From: Rothia sp035916755 | GTDB taxonomy: Bacteria; Actinomycetota; Actinomycetes; Actinomycetales; Micrococcaceae | Direction of reading: 5' to 3' | Assembly (NCBI RefSeq): GCF_035916755.1 | Contig: NZ_JAYWIX010000001.1 | Coordinates: forward strand, 124,001 to 188,000 | DNA length: 64,000 nt | Shown: one piece after another, positions 42,399 to 51,729 of the stretch | Numbering within the stretch: the stretch's first letter is position 1 | Layout of the letters: the number at the start of each line of letters is the position of its first letter | Translations under genes and position numbers: made by a program | The notes under the pieces: model-generated | The model's input: the letters and a program-made list of their open reading frames with translations, nothing else | Database searches by the model: none | Told to the model about the DNA's origin: nothing

Positions 42399-45227
42399 GT
42401 GACTGAATCAGAAGCACCCGCAGGCCGCTACGAGCAGGACGGCCAGGCCCCACGTTTCACGCCGGCTGACCCGGCCCACCCCACAACCGACGAAATCCCC
42501 TTTATCTACCCGGCCCACTGGGAGGCGGACGTCGTCCTGCGCGATGGAGCCACCGCCAACCTGCGCCCCGTTGTCCCCACCGACCGGGCAGCCCTCGAAA
42601 AAATGTACTCGGGCCAGTCAGAGCGCACTATCTACCTGCGTTTCTTCACCCACAAACCCACCCTGAGCGACAAAGAACTGACCCGGTTCACCACGGTGGA
42701 CCACAATAACCGGGTTGCCTTCGTCATTATGCTGGGCGATGAAATGATCGGCATCGGCCGCTACGACCGCACCCACAACCCCACGGAGGCCGAAGTAGCC
42801 TTCATGATTTCCGATGCCCACCAGGGGCGCGGCATCGGGTCAATCCTGCTAGAACACCTCGCAGCAGCTGCTAACGAACGCGGCATTGACAGGTTCAGCG
42901 CCGAAGTCCTGCCCCAGAACCGCAAAATGCTCAATGTCTTCACCGATGCGGGCTACGAGATTTCCCGCGAATTTGAAGACGGCCTGGTCATGGTCTACTT
43001 CAACATCGACCCCACCGACCGCTCCCGCGGCGTGATGGAAGCCCGCGAGCACCGCGCCGAAGCCAAATCTATCGCCGAGCTCCTTGCCCCAGATACCGTT
43101 GCCGTGATCGGTACAGCGCCCCGCTGGGAAGCCAACGGCCACAAGGTCATTAAAACCCTGGTGACAGGCGGATTCACTGGCACCCTCTACGGCGTCAACG
43201 AGGACCAGCTACCTGCCGGTGAGGTGCCCATTTACCCCAGTATCGGTGAAGTACCGGCCCGTGTAGATTTAGCTATTATCGCCGTCCCCATCGCCGAGGT
43301 AGCCGCAGCCGTAGAAGCCTGCGGCGAGGCGGGCGTCCGCGGCGTCCTCATCTACACCTCCGGCTACGCGGACGACGGGGCCCGCGGCCGCGCCCGTCAA
43401 AAAGCCCTGGTGAAATCGGCACGTAGCCACGGTATGCGCGTCATTGGTCCTGCCTCCTTCGGCCTGCTGAACAATAACCCTGGCGTCCGCCTTGACGCCA
43501 CCATCAGCGCCCAAGATCCCAAACCCGGCGCCCTGGGTCTCTTTAGCCAGTCCTCGGCTATCGGCGCCATGTTCTCTAACACCGCCGTCAAACGCAACAT
43601 CGGTGTATCGTCCCTGGTCTCAGCGGGTAACCGCGCCGACGTGTCGGGTAACGACATCATGCAGTACTGGGAAGACGACGAAGCAACCCGCGTTTGCGCC
43701 CTCTACCTTGAATCTATCGGCAACCCCCGAAAGTTCTCCCGTATCGCCCGCAGGCTCTCCCGCGTCAAGCCCGTACTCGTGGCCAAGAACGCTGTGACCG
43801 GCCAGCAGCTCCCTCCCGGGCATTCGGGGCGAACCTCCATTGCCCCCACCGAAGCCCTGGACGCCATGTTCAAGCAGGCTGGAGTCATCAGCGCCGAAAC
43901 CTTCGACCAGGTGCTCGACGTGGCCCAGGTGCTGGTCTCCCAGCCCCTTCCCGCTGGGCGGCGCGTGGCTATCCTCTCCAACGCCTCAGCCCTGGGGCAG
44001 ATTATCGCCGACAAATCCGAGGCCCTGAACATCGATGTGCGGGTGACCGAGTCCATGCTGAGGCTCACCGATGACGGGATCGACGGGCTGGAGGTGCTTG
44101 AGGACGTGGCAACCAGCGCCCTCGAAGCATCAGATATTGATGCAGCCATTGGTGTCTTCCTCACCGGCGACTCTATCGACCCCAAGGATGTTGCCCGCGT
44201 CCTTTACCGCGCAGGCAAGCGCACCGGAAAACCCGTGGTTGCTGCCTTCCCCGGCACGCTGAGCTTTGATGCAGCCCTTCGCGGAATCTGGGAAGACCCG
44301 GATGAGCGGACGCCCGCCCCAGCAGAGAACGACGCAGCGGGGGAGAGCGCCCCCACCCTGCAAGAAGGGCTGCCCTGCTTTGAGTCCCCGGGGGCTTCTA
44401 TACTGGCTTTGGCAAGCGTCATGGACTATGTGGAGTGGCGGGAGAAAGAAACCGGGGTTCTGGCTACTCCCGAGAACGTCAGCCCCAAGGCTGCGGCTGC
44501 TGATATCGCCCAGCACCTGACCCAGGTGAGCGGTGAGAACCTACTCGATGTACCAGCCTCTGCCACCGAAGAACTCCTTGCCCACTACGGCATTAGCCTG
44601 CTGCCCGAATACGGCTTTGACACCGCAGAAGAAGCGGTTGAGGCCGCTGCCCGGGCAGGCGGCTACCCGGTCGTGTTGAAAACAATTGACGACTTCCTGC
44701 GCCACCGCATAGATTTGGGCGGCGTGCGCCTGGGCATCGAAAGCGACGCCGAACTTATCAGCGAAATAGCCCAAATGCACCGCGTGCTCGAACCCTATGG
44801 CAGGTTCGACCTCACCGTGCAGAAACAGGCTCCTGCCGGTCAAACAGCTGTACTCACCGGCATCGAAGACCCCCTGATTGGCCCCGTGGTCTCTTTCGGT
44901 ATGGCCGGGGATGCTACCAGCCTGCTGGAAGACTGGGCCCACCGCATCCCACCGTTGACCGAACGGGATGTCTATAAGATGGTGCGCTCGCCCAAGGCCG
45001 CAGTCAAGCTCTTTGCTGACGGCGACCTGCCCCAGGTGCGGGTGGACCTGCTCGAAGATCTTTGCGCTCGGGTAGCTCTGATGAAAGACAACCACCCCGA
45101 GATTGCCTACCTTGAGCTCAACCCCGTCCTGCTCTCACAAGAGACCCTCACGGTGGTGGGTGCCAAGATACGCCTGGGTAACCCCCAACAGCGCACCGAC
45201 TCTGCCCGCCGAACCATGAGCAGCTAA
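42399..45227 (+). CDS. GNAT acetyltransferase fused to acyl-CoA synthetase-like domains
   Basis: 942 residues from GTG 42399. An N-terminal GNAT domain (about 50-215) has the acetyl-CoA motif SDAHQGRGIGSILLEHLAAA. It is followed by a CoA-binding domain (VAVIGTAPRWEANGHKVIKT), two succinyl-CoA-synthetase-like domains with SAGNRADVSGNDIMQYWEDD and GRRVAILSNASALGQI, and a C-terminal ATP-grasp domain from about 710. This is the layout of Pat/PatA-type protein lysine acetyltransferases, in which the ligase part serves regulation. Streptomyces and related actinobacteria have the GNAT domain N-terminal, as here. Likely role: acetylation control of acetyl-CoA synthetase. Confidence 0.88.
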   Translation: MTESEAPAGRYEQDGQAPRFTPADPAHPTTDEIPFIYPAHWEADVVLRDGATANLRPVVPTDRAALEKMYSGQSERTIYLRFFTHKPTLSDKELTRFTTVDHNNRVAFVIMLGDEMIGIGRYDRTHNPTEAEVAFMISDAHQGRGIGSILLEHLAAAANERGIDRFSAEVLPQNRKMLNVFTDAGYEISREFEDGLVMVYFNIDPTDRSRGVMEAREHRAEAKSIAELLAPDTVAVIGTAPRWEANGHKVIKTLVTGGFTGTLYGVNEDQLPAGEVPIYPSIGEVPARVDLAIIAVPIAEVAAAVEACGEAGVRGVLIYTSGYADDGARGRARQKALVKSARSHGMRVIGPASFGLLNNNPGVRLDATISAQDPKPGALGLFSQSSAIGAMFSNTAVKRNIGVSSLVSAGNRADVSGNDIMQYWEDDEATRVCALYLESIGNPRKFSRIARRLSRVKPVLVAKNAVTGQQLPPGHSGRTSIAPTEALDAMFKQAGVISAETFDQVLDVAQVLVSQPLPAGRRVAILSNASALGQIIADKSEALNIDVRVTESMLRLTDDGIDGLEVLEDVATSALEASDIDAAIGVFLTGDSIDPKDVARVLYRAGKRTGKPVVAAFPGTLSFDAALRGIWEDPDERTPAPAENDAAGESAPTLQEGLPCFESPGASILALASVMDYVEWREKETGVLATPENVSPKAAAADIAQHLTQVSGENLLDVPASATEELLAHYGISLLPEYGFDTAEEAVEAAARAGGYPVVLKTIDDFLRHRIDLGGVRLGIESDAELISEIAQMHRVLEPYGRFDLTVQKQAPAGQTAVLTGIEDPLIGPVVSFGMAGDATSLLEDWAHRIPPLTERDVYKMVRSPKAAVKLFADGDLPQVRVDLLEDLCARVALMKDNHPEIAYLELNPVLLSQETLTVVGAKIRLGNPQQRTDSARRTMSS

Positions 45228-45299
45228 GTGTAACCTAGTCATGACCTAAGATGGAGGGTAGACCTACTGGCCAGATTCACCCTAGAAAGAGACGAGACG

Positions 45300-45923
45300 A
45301 TGAACCTCAGCGCAGCCGAAGCCCTCACCAGGGATATTCAGCAGGCAGGATTTTACCCCGAGCTCGTCCTCGATACGGTCGATGAAGCCCTGGCGGGGTT
45401 GGTGCCTACCTCGCACCTGGTTCAGGTCGAGACCCACTTTGACCAGAACGAGGTGCACCGCCACATTACGGTGCTGGTGCTGGCCGGTCAGATGCTCCTG
45501 GTCGCCCACCTGGATGACCAGAACCTCGACGAAAGCGGCCAGCAGGTGCTCGCCCACGTGTCGGTTGAGACCCTGCACGTGAGCCGTATTCGAACCCTGA
45601 CCATCAGCTACACCTACCCGCAGCCCCAGCACTACCGGGCCGGTAGACCCGTCTCAGAAGTATCGATGCTGATCGCCTGGACGGGCTCCCAGCGCCTTGA
45701 TGTGCAACCGGCAGACTGCCCTGACCCCGCCTGCGATGCCGACCACGGCTACACCGGTATGGGCCCACGAGAAGACATGCTCCTGCGTGTGAGCGCCCCG
45801 GCCGACGGGGAAGCTGCGACCGATCAGGCTAGGAGCTTCGCCCGCGCACTGCGCTCTGCCCACATGGCAGCAATGAACCAGGTAGCCGCCCCGGCAGGTG
45901 GCTCCGCCCAGGCAGGGGCCTAA
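45300..45923 (+). CDS. DUF5998 protein
   Basis: 207 residues. An initial helix NLSAAEALTRDIQQAGFYPE, a strand-rich core with HRHITVLVLAGQMLLVAHLDD and VETLHVSRIRTLTISYTYP, then EDMLLRVSAPADGEAATDQA. This matches the actinobacterial DUF5998 family of unknown function. It ends one base before the phosphodiesterase gene, so the pair is coupled, an arrangement usual in the group. Confidence 0.85.
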   Translation: MNLSAAEALTRDIQQAGFYPELVLDTVDEALAGLVPTSHLVQVETHFDQNEVHRHITVLVLAGQMLLVAHLDDQNLDESGQQVLAHVSVETLHVSRIRTLTISYTYPQPQHYRAGRPVSEVSMLIAWTGSQRLDVQPADCPDPACDADHGYTGMGPREDMLLRVSAPADGEAATDQARSFARALRSAHMAAMNQVAAPAGGSAQAGA

Positions 45924-45924
45924 G

Positions 45925-47157
45925 ATGAGCGTCCTGACCGATTACTGCGGTAACGCCCTACCCACCGAACCCGGCTACGGCGGCAACAACCTAGCCAATC
46001 TCTTCGAATCCTGCGGCACCCTGGTCGCCCAGGGGGCTATCACCCCCGACCCGCACCCCCTGCACGGGGCAGGACGTCACGACCTGCTCGGCCTGGCAGA
46101 CCGCCTGCGCGCCGCCGGGGTTGACCCTACCCGCTACCGCAGCGTTTGCCTGGTCATGGTCGACGGGTTGGGGCAGAGCCTACTGACTTCCTACGGCTCC
46201 TATGCCCCCTTCTTGAAAAAGGCCACCCAACTCGGCCCGATTCACTCGGCCGTTCCCTCGACCACGGTGGCTTCACTCAGCAGCCTGGGAACAGCCACCC
46301 CGCCGGGCTACCACGGCATGGCCGGGTACGAGGTGAAAAACCCGGCTACCGGGGCCGTGATGAACCAGCTGTCGGGCTGGGACAAGGCTGTCGACCCCCA
46401 TCAGTGGCAGCCCCACCCCACGGTCTTTGAACGCTACCAAAACCACCTGGATGTAGCGACAGTATCGCTGAGTAAATATGCGGGCACCGGTCTGAGCGAG
46501 GCTGGCCTGCGGGGCGGACGTTTCGTGCACGCAGCCGGGTACGCAGCCCGCACCACCCTGGCTGCTAGCCTGTTGAACTCCCGTAAACCGTCCCTGGTCT
46601 ACCTCTACTGGGGGGAAATTGACCAGGCCGGACACAAGTTCGGTACCCGGTCTGACCAGTGGCTAGAGCAGCTGGAAGAGCTTAACCTCGCGCTGAAGTC
46701 GCTGGCTCGCAGGCTGCCCCCGCACGTGCTGTTGTTGGTGACGGCAGACCACGGCATGGTCGATATCGCCCCTGAGAACCGCATCGACTACTCGGGCGAT
46801 ACGGCTCTGCTGGATAACATTGAGCTGACGGCGGGCGAACCCCGCATGGTGCAGCTCTACTTGAAAGACACCAGCACTTCTGCCCGCCAGAACGCCCTGG
46901 GCCGGTGGGCTGAGGCCTGGGGCGACCAGGCCTGGGTCTTTGACTCAGAAGAACTCTTTGAGGCCGGCTATTTTGGCCAGCCGGTAACCGATGAGGCCCG
47001 CCGCCGTATCGGCCATATTATCGTGGCTGCCCGCGAACCTATCGCCCTCTACGACATGCGGCACTACAAGCCCCACGCCCTGCAGATGGTGGGCCAGCAC
47101 GGGTCTCTCACACTTGAGGAAACTCAGGTGCCCCTGTTGATGCTACCCACCGGCTAG
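45925..47157 (+). CDS. Alkaline phosphatase superfamily nucleotide pyrophosphatase/phosphodiesterase
   Basis: 410 residues from ATG 45925; an in-frame start 27 bases earlier overlaps DUF5998 and is less likely. Metal and nucleophile sites of the superfamily are present: SVCLVMVDGLGQSLL (metal Asp), AVPSTTVASLSSLGT (nucleophile Thr), YWGEIDQAGHKFG (metal Asp/His), and VTADHGMVDI (Asp-His). A final HGSLTLEE supplies the last His. No signal peptide is seen, so the enzyme is probably cytoplasmic. Substrate is not predictable from sequence. Confidence 0.9.
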   Translation: MSVLTDYCGNALPTEPGYGGNNLANLFESCGTLVAQGAITPDPHPLHGAGRHDLLGLADRLRAAGVDPTRYRSVCLVMVDGLGQSLLTSYGSYAPFLKKATQLGPIHSAVPSTTVASLSSLGTATPPGYHGMAGYEVKNPATGAVMNQLSGWDKAVDPHQWQPHPTVFERYQNHLDVATVSLSKYAGTGLSEAGLRGGRFVHAAGYAARTTLAASLLNSRKPSLVYLYWGEIDQAGHKFGTRSDQWLEQLEELNLALKSLARRLPPHVLLLVTADHGMVDIAPENRIDYSGDTALLDNIELTAGEPRMVQLYLKDTSTSARQNALGRWAEAWGDQAWVFDSEELFEAGYFGQPVTDEARRRIGHIIVAAREPIALYDMRHYKPHALQMVGQHGSLTLEETQVPLLMLPTG

Positions 47158-47190
47158 AACCGGTGCGGACGCCCGCCCCGCCGCGTGCGG

Positions 47191-48201
47191 CTAGGGGCTG
47201 GTAGGTGTTGCTAGGGCGGGAGCTAGGCTGCTACCGTCAGCGGCTGGAGCGTTGGAGAGGCTGGCTGCGCTGGCGGTCTCGGCGGCAGAGTCGGTTTCAA
47301 CGGGGCGGCTGGGCTCGTCGATAGGAGTCGCATCGGTGGGAGCTACTACCTCGGCCGGGGTTGTAGCTACCGGTGTGGGTTCAAGAGTGAGGGTTTCTTC
47401 CGCCGCCGGGGTCTCTTCAAGAGTGGGCTCAGGCGGGGCAGTTTCTAGCGCTGATTCAAGCGGGGTAGGCTCCAGGGTTGCTTCGACTACGGGATCCTCT
47501 TGGGTGGGGGCATAGAGTACGCTGCCGGGGGCTACCGGTTCTTCGGTGCCGCCGTCCTGCTCCGTAACGGTGGGAGCCTTGGTGTTAAAGCTGGGTACCG
47601 GCGCCGCTGCTGAGCTCTCTGCTGCCGACGAGCTGGCCTCTGCCACCGTGGGGCTGGGGGTTACCTCTACCGTGGTTTGGCGAGAGGCATCATCGTTCAG
47701 GGGGAGCAAGAAAGCAGCAACCAGGGCGATAGCTGCGGCGGTGAGAACCGCAGATCCCACAAAAAAGACCTTTGAACCGGTCTTGCGGTCTTCCTGCTCA
47801 TCTGCTGCACTTGGAGGTGCTAGGCGGTCACGTTCAGCTGCTGCGGCCGCGGCGGCGGCCAGGGCTGCCTGCCTGCGGGCTTCTTCTGCCCGTTCGGCCT
47901 CTTTCGCCGCAGCTTTTTCAGCGGCCCGGTCAGCCCGTCGTTCTTCGCGGGTGAGCTTTTCAACCACGTCCCCGTTGCGCATGAGACCAAAAGCTAGGGA
48001 ATCGTCGTCCGTGTCGATCACGGTGCGGGTGCTCCCGCTATCGGCAGTCACGTACTCGTAGCCGTTTGCCAGAGGGAGGGTTTCGGTCGCATCATCGGCA
48101 GTGCCCTCGGGAGCAGGAGCGGGTAGCGCCTCGGTGGCGTCGTCGGTGGTGGGCTTCTGGTCGTCAGACTTGGGTGACTGGTGGGAACGGGGCGTGGTCA
48201 C
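47191..48201 (-). CDS. Single-TM protein with low-complexity acidic tails
   Basis: 336 residues from GTG 48201. A Thr/Asp/Glu-rich N-terminus (about 1-80), a charged helix with EKLTREERRADRAAEKAAAK and further Ala/Arg/Glu repeats (about 85-125), one TM segment VFFVGSAVLTAAAIALVAAF (about 144-165), and an exported tail of about 170 residues rich in Pro, Thr, Glu and Ala. No conserved domain is visible. It lies downstream of sepH on the same strand across 256 bp with a terminator. A surface or wall-spanning role is possible. Confidence 0.65.
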   Translation of the reverse strand: MTTPRSHQSPKSDDQKPTTDDATEALPAPAPEGTADDATETLPLANGYEYVTADSGSTRTVIDTDDDSLAFGLMRNGDVVEKLTREERRADRAAEKAAAKEAERAEEARRQAALAAAAAAAAERDRLAPPSAADEQEDRKTGSKVFFVGSAVLTAAAIALVAAFLLPLNDDASRQTTVEVTPSPTVAEASSSAAESSAAAPVPSFNTKAPTVTEQDGGTEEPVAPGSVLYAPTQEDPVVEATLEPTPLESALETAPPEPTLEETPAAEETLTLEPTPVATTPAEVVAPTDATPIDEPSRPVETDSAAETASAASLSNAPAADGSSLAPALATPTSP

Positions 48202-48392
48202 GTTTTCCTTATCAAGTGTTTCTAAGCCCTTTACCCGTGTGCGAAACGGTTGCGACGTGGGCTGGTGCGGTGAAAATAAGAGAGATTACTGTATCTAGTG
48301 TACGCGCTGAAAGCTTGCTGGTGCTGTGGTGCCTCTAACGAAAACACCCGTGAAATCGGCGACCTCCCTTGGCCCTTACACCAGTAAGAGCA

Positions 48393-48433
48393 AAGCCCCG
48401 CGCCCTTCCCCAAAAGGGGCGGACGCGGGGCTT
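48393..48433 (-). terminator. sepH terminator
   Basis: Outer 10-bp stem AAGCCCCGCG (48393-48402 with 48424-48433) with an inner CCCC/GGGG stem around AAAA, located just downstream of the sepH stop. Confidence 0.65.
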
Positions 48434-48457
48434 GGGCAGGCGCTGCCAGCGGCGGGT

Positions 48458-49810
48458 TTAGCGGCGCTGGTTGCCGAAGATAATGTCGTCCCAGCTCGGT
48501 ACGCTGGTGCGCTTGGCCCGGCTAGCCTTGGGCTGCTGGGCCTTAGGCTCTTCTTCTACCTGCTCGGCCTGCGCCTCAGGGGCATCTTCTGCACCCTCGG
48601 TAAGGGGAGACTGAGCCTGCCGGGAATCAGCTTCGCGCTGGGGCTCCACAGCGACGGGCGAGCCATCGGTGCCCTGGCCCTGCTCATCAGGCAGGGAACC
48701 CTGAGCACTTGAAGTCTCGGCGGTCAGGGGAGCTTCCTCAAGAGCTACCGGAGCTTCGGTGCTATTCTCGGTAGCCTCCTCAGGTACCTGCTGCTCTACG
48801 GTATTTTCGCTAGTGGCATTTTCACTGGCTGTATTTTCGCTAGCGGCAGTCTGCTGCTGGGCTGCTTCTTCGGCTACCGGCGCAGCAGGTTCTTCGGTTT
48901 CAGGGGCAGGATCGGCCTGCACCTCGGCCGCGGGGGCAGGGCGGGAGCTGCGGCGGGCACGTTCGAGCAGGTCAGCTAGCTTGCGCTCGCTGGCAGGGTC
49001 AAAGGAGCGGACGCCGCGGCGGGCGGCCAGCTCGTCGAGCAGCTCGTTCTGTTCCTTCTGCTCGGGGATGCTCACGCGGGCGATGCGGGGCTCGGCAACC
49101 TGAACACCAACGGTAGCGGGAGCAGCCTGCTCGGGAACGTCGCTTGCAGCCTCGTCCTGGGGCGCCGCTGCCTGCTTGGCCGGGCCCGGAATGGGGGCAT
49201 CGTGGGAGTGGTCGCGGCCCATGAGGAAGTAGGCGGCTTCGTTTGAAGCGTAGATACTCTGGTTGGCAGGGTTGAAGTTCCATCGAGCGGGGAACATGAC
49301 GCCGCGGGGCAAGTTAGCCTGGGCGTCCTCGCCTAGCTCTACATCGACAGACACGGTCCACTGGCCTGACTCCTGCTGCCAGGTGCTCCACTCCATCGGG
49401 GCTTGGGAGAAGTCGAAGCGTTCAGATACAGCTTCGATGTGCTGATTGAGGCTCTGAGCAGTTCCACCCTGGCCGGGGGCAGGGGAGATGACCACGGTAC
49501 GGGCTGTCTGGATGATGTTGGCGCGTTCAGCGACGATGGGCCACTCGTAGCGGCGCACGCGCTCCGGCTCCCACCCTGACTCTGCGGCAATCTCTTCAAC
49601 CGTTGCACCCTGGCGGAAGCGGGTCTGGATATCGCGGGGGCCAAAGGCTCCGCTAGCGCTGCCGCCGCGCAGGGGGCTGATACGGCGGGCGCGGGCAATG
49701 CTCTGCCGTAGGTTCTGGTCGATGGGCAAGAGGTAGGTTGCGCCGTCAGATGATTCGAGGACGAGGTTTTCACCGTCGTCGTGAATGCCAGCAAGTCGCA
49801 GTTCTCGCAC
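48458..49810 (-). CDS. sepH: Cell-division protein SepH (DUF3071)
   Basis: SepH stimulates FtsZ assembly in actinobacteria. 450 residues from GTG 49810. The conserved N-terminal domain (about 1-130) has DDGENLVLESSDGATYLLPI, SPREIQ-like FGPRDIQTRFRQGATVEEIA (a helix-turn-helix) and WPIVAERANIIQTARTV. The middle contains a second conserved part around residues 140-200. The C-terminal half is a long Glu/Ala/Pro-rich disordered region ending in TSVPSWDDIIFGNQRR, the typical SepH end peptide. It is transcribed away from DUF4193. Confidence 0.93.
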   Translation of the reverse strand: MRELRLAGIHDDGENLVLESSDGATYLLPIDQNLRQSIARARRISPLRGGSASGAFGPRDIQTRFRQGATVEEIAAESGWEPERVRRYEWPIVAERANIIQTARTVVISPAPGQGGTAQSLNQHIEAVSERFDFSQAPMEWSTWQQESGQWTVSVDVELGEDAQANLPRGVMFPARWNFNPANQSIYASNEAAYFLMGRDHSHDAPIPGPAKQAAAPQDEAASDVPEQAAPATVGVQVAEPRIARVSIPEQKEQNELLDELAARRGVRSFDPASERKLADLLERARRSSRPAPAAEVQADPAPETEEPAAPVAEEAAQQQTAASENTASENATSENTVEQQVPEEATENSTEAPVALEEAPLTAETSSAQGSLPDEQGQGTDGSPVAVEPQREADSRQAQSPLTEGAEDAPEAQAEQVEEEPKAQQPKASRAKRTSVPSWDDIIFGNQRR

Positions 49811-50234
49811 TGCTCGGTCTCCTTAGATGGGGCCGGGCACCGCCTCAGCAGAGAGGGGTGCTCACTTCAATCTTTACACTTACTTGAAAGACTACCGGCT
49901 CAAGCTGTGCTTGAAAGCTAAAGTAGCTGGGGGCAGGAGAGAAGTTTTGAAAAAACCCGGTTTTTCAAGGGTTTTTCGCTCAAGTTCAGCAAGAGCTTGA
50001 AATATTTTTCTGCTCCCGTATCAGCCCTGTCTGAGCCATTGTGACTCGCTGAGAGAGAACATGAAGTTTGCACTTGCATTATCGGGGGCAATGGTGAACA
50101 ATTCTACCCGTCACCTCAACACAGTCGTAGACCCTGACGAGCGCAGAGTTGGTCGACACCAAGACCGAGGTGCAGGTACCCCAGACCAGACAGAGGGGGT
50201 ATCTACCCTTCGCACACTTAATACGGAGAAAACC
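49811..50234. other. 424-bp divergent region with repeated TTGAA/TTCAA sites
   Basis: It lies between sepH and the DUF4193 gene and must hold both promoters. Repeated CTTGAAAG occurs at 49883-49890 and 49910-49917, further TTGAAA at 49947 and 49997, and the complementary TTCAA or CTCAAG at four or more places in between. An imperfect palindrome TTGAAAAA...TTTTTCAA lies near 49947-49968. GGAG at about 50224 is the DUF4193 ribosome binding site. No RNA gene was recognised. Confidence 0.5.
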
Positions 50235-50534
50235 ATGGCAACCGATTACGATGCACCTCGCAAGCAGGATGAAGAGAGCAAGGACCAGTCCTTTGAGGAG
50301 CTGCGTTCACGCCCCTCAGAAATGCAGTCAGGTGCAGTGGATGAGGACGAAAACGCAGCGGCCGAAAGTTTTGAGCTGCCCGGTGCTGACCTCTCCAATG
50401 AAGAGCTGAACGTTGTGGTGCTCCCTGCACAGGACGATGAGTTCACCTGTGCTTCCTGCTTCCTGGTGCGTCATCGCTCCCAGATCGCCCGCGAAGAGGG
50501 CGACCTCAAGTTCTGCATCGAGTGCGAGAGCTAA
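50235..50534 (+). CDS. DUF4193 zinc-ribbon protein
   Basis: 99 residues from ATG 50235 (MATDYDAPRKQDEES). Acidic N-terminal part, then DEFTCASCFLVRHRSQIARE and DLKFCIECES, with two CxxC pairs that should bind zinc. This is the DUF4193 family (Rv2699c), conserved across actinobacteria next to dut. Role unknown. The frame is open for 58 codons upstream, but those lack family similarity. Confidence 0.92.
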   Translation: MATDYDAPRKQDEESKDQSFEELRSRPSEMQSGAVDEDENAAAESFELPGADLSNEELNVVVLPAQDDEFTCASCFLVRHRSQIAREEGDLKFCIECES

Positions 50535-50553
50535 GACTAAGAAACTTCAAAAG

Positions 50554-50596
50554 TACGAGGGCAGGCCCGCGTTATATAACGCGGGCCCGCCCTCGT
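50554..50596. terminator. Bidirectional terminator
   Basis: A 19-bp stem with one mismatch (50554-50572 with 50578-50596) between convergent DUF4193 and DUF3093 genes. Confidence 0.85.
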
Positions 50597-50650
50597 ATCA
50601 GCCAGAAATGATGTATGTCTGCCAGGTGCTAACAGTCTTTGGGCGTCTTA

Positions 50651-51118
50651 TTAGTCTTCTTCGGGCAGACCCTCATTCAGGATGGCGGCAATTTTTTCGG
50701 GGTGGCGGGAGGACGCAATCCAGTAGGGGGTAGGGTCTGCCGGGTCAGTGATCTGAATACGAATGACTGAGGTAATCCACCCGCGGAAACACATGTAGGC
50801 GCGGCCATCGAGTGCTGGGCCGGTAGCGAGGCGGGCATCTTCACCTCGGAAGGCGTAGGCCCGACCAACATAGTCACGCTCGATACGGGCCCGGCCAAAG
50901 CGCACGGTTGTCTCGGTAATTTCGATGGTGGGGGAGCTGCCGTAGAGTATTCCGCCGACCAGCAGGAACATCACGATACCGGCAATAATTCCAGCGGTGA
51001 TATTAATCGGTGCGCCTACCAGGAAGGAGGCTAGGCCAACACCCAGGCAACCTATCCACAGGCCGATTCCGGGGGCCAGACGTTCACGGTAGAGCACGGT
51101 GGGGACGGTAGCAGGCAT
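50651..51118 (-). CDS. DUF3093 membrane protein
   Basis: 155 residues from ATG 51118, which has GAAGGA five bases upstream; the frame is open further but without a binding site. VLYRERLAPGIGLWIGCLGV, two TM segments (about 20-60), then FGRARIERDYVGRAYAFRGE and MCFRGWITSVIRIQITDPAD match DUF3093 (Rv2698). The W-I-T-S/x-V-R-I core and final helix with SSRHPEKIAAIL are family features. Function unknown. It is divergent from dut. Confidence 0.9.
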   Translation of the reverse strand: MPATVPTVLYRERLAPGIGLWIGCLGVGLASFLVGAPINITAGIIAGIVMFLLVGGILYGSSPTIEITETTVRFGRARIERDYVGRAYAFRGEDARLATGPALDGRAYMCFRGWITSVIRIQITDPADPTPYWIASSRHPEKIAAILNEGLPEED

Positions 51119-51251
51119 AGCTTCCTTCGACGAGGGACAAACTGTGAAGTATGAGCCGGGGCAAACCCGGCGCACAGGTTCTAGTCTAAGGGGTTTTGGC
51201 GCCCGATGTGGACGGCACCGGAGCACTTAAGCCGGTACAGTAAAGAGGGTG

Positions 51252-51695
51252 ATGAATCAGCTTAAGATTGATATCAAGATGCTCGATGAGGGAATTGAGC
51301 CCCCCGCCTACGCCCAGCCCGGGGACGCCGGTGCTGATTTGCGCTCGCGCGTGGACCTCACCCTGCAACCGGGTGAACGGGCCCTAGTGCCGACCGGTGT
51401 GGCCATCGCCCTGCCCGAGGGCTATGTGGGTCTGGTGCACCCCCGTTCGGGTCTGGCTGCTAAGCACGGCATTACGATTGTGAACGCGCCGGGCACCGTT
51501 GATTCCGGGTATCGGGGTGAGCTCATGGTCTGCCTGCTTAATACCGACCGGGAGCAGGCTTTTGAGATTCAGCGCGGTGACCGCATTGCCCAGCTGGTTA
51601 TTCAGCGGTTTGAGCCGGCTACTTTTAATGTGGTGCAGAGTTTGAGCGAAACTGAGCGCGGAACTGCCGGGTTCGGTTCAACGGGCGTACAGTAA
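51252..51695 (+). CDS. dut: Deoxyuridine triphosphatase
   Basis: Hydrolyses dUTP to dUMP, keeping uracil out of DNA. 147 residues from ATG 51252 (GTG 51249 is also possible). The five trimeric dUTPase motifs are present: PGDAGADLRS, HPRSGLAAKHG, NAPGTVDSGYRGE, RGDRIAQLVIQ and the C-terminal arm ERGTAGFGSTG. Its neighbours reproduce the M. tuberculosis order Rv2699c-Rv2694c. Confidence 0.97.
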   Translation: MNQLKIDIKMLDEGIEPPAYAQPGDAGADLRSRVDLTLQPGERALVPTGVAIALPEGYVGLVHPRSGLAAKHGITIVNAPGTVDSGYRGELMVCLLNTDREQAFEIQRGDRIAQLVIQRFEPATFNVVQSLSETERGTAGFGSTGVQ

Positions 51696-51729
51696 GAGCA
51701 GTAGATAGGCGAGGGCCGAAGGAGGCACT

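Noticed and set aside
50061..50234. In-frame upstream extension of the DUF4193 gene
   Set aside because: The 58 extra codons show no family similarity; the usual DUF4193 start MATDYDAP and a GGAG site fit ATG 50235.
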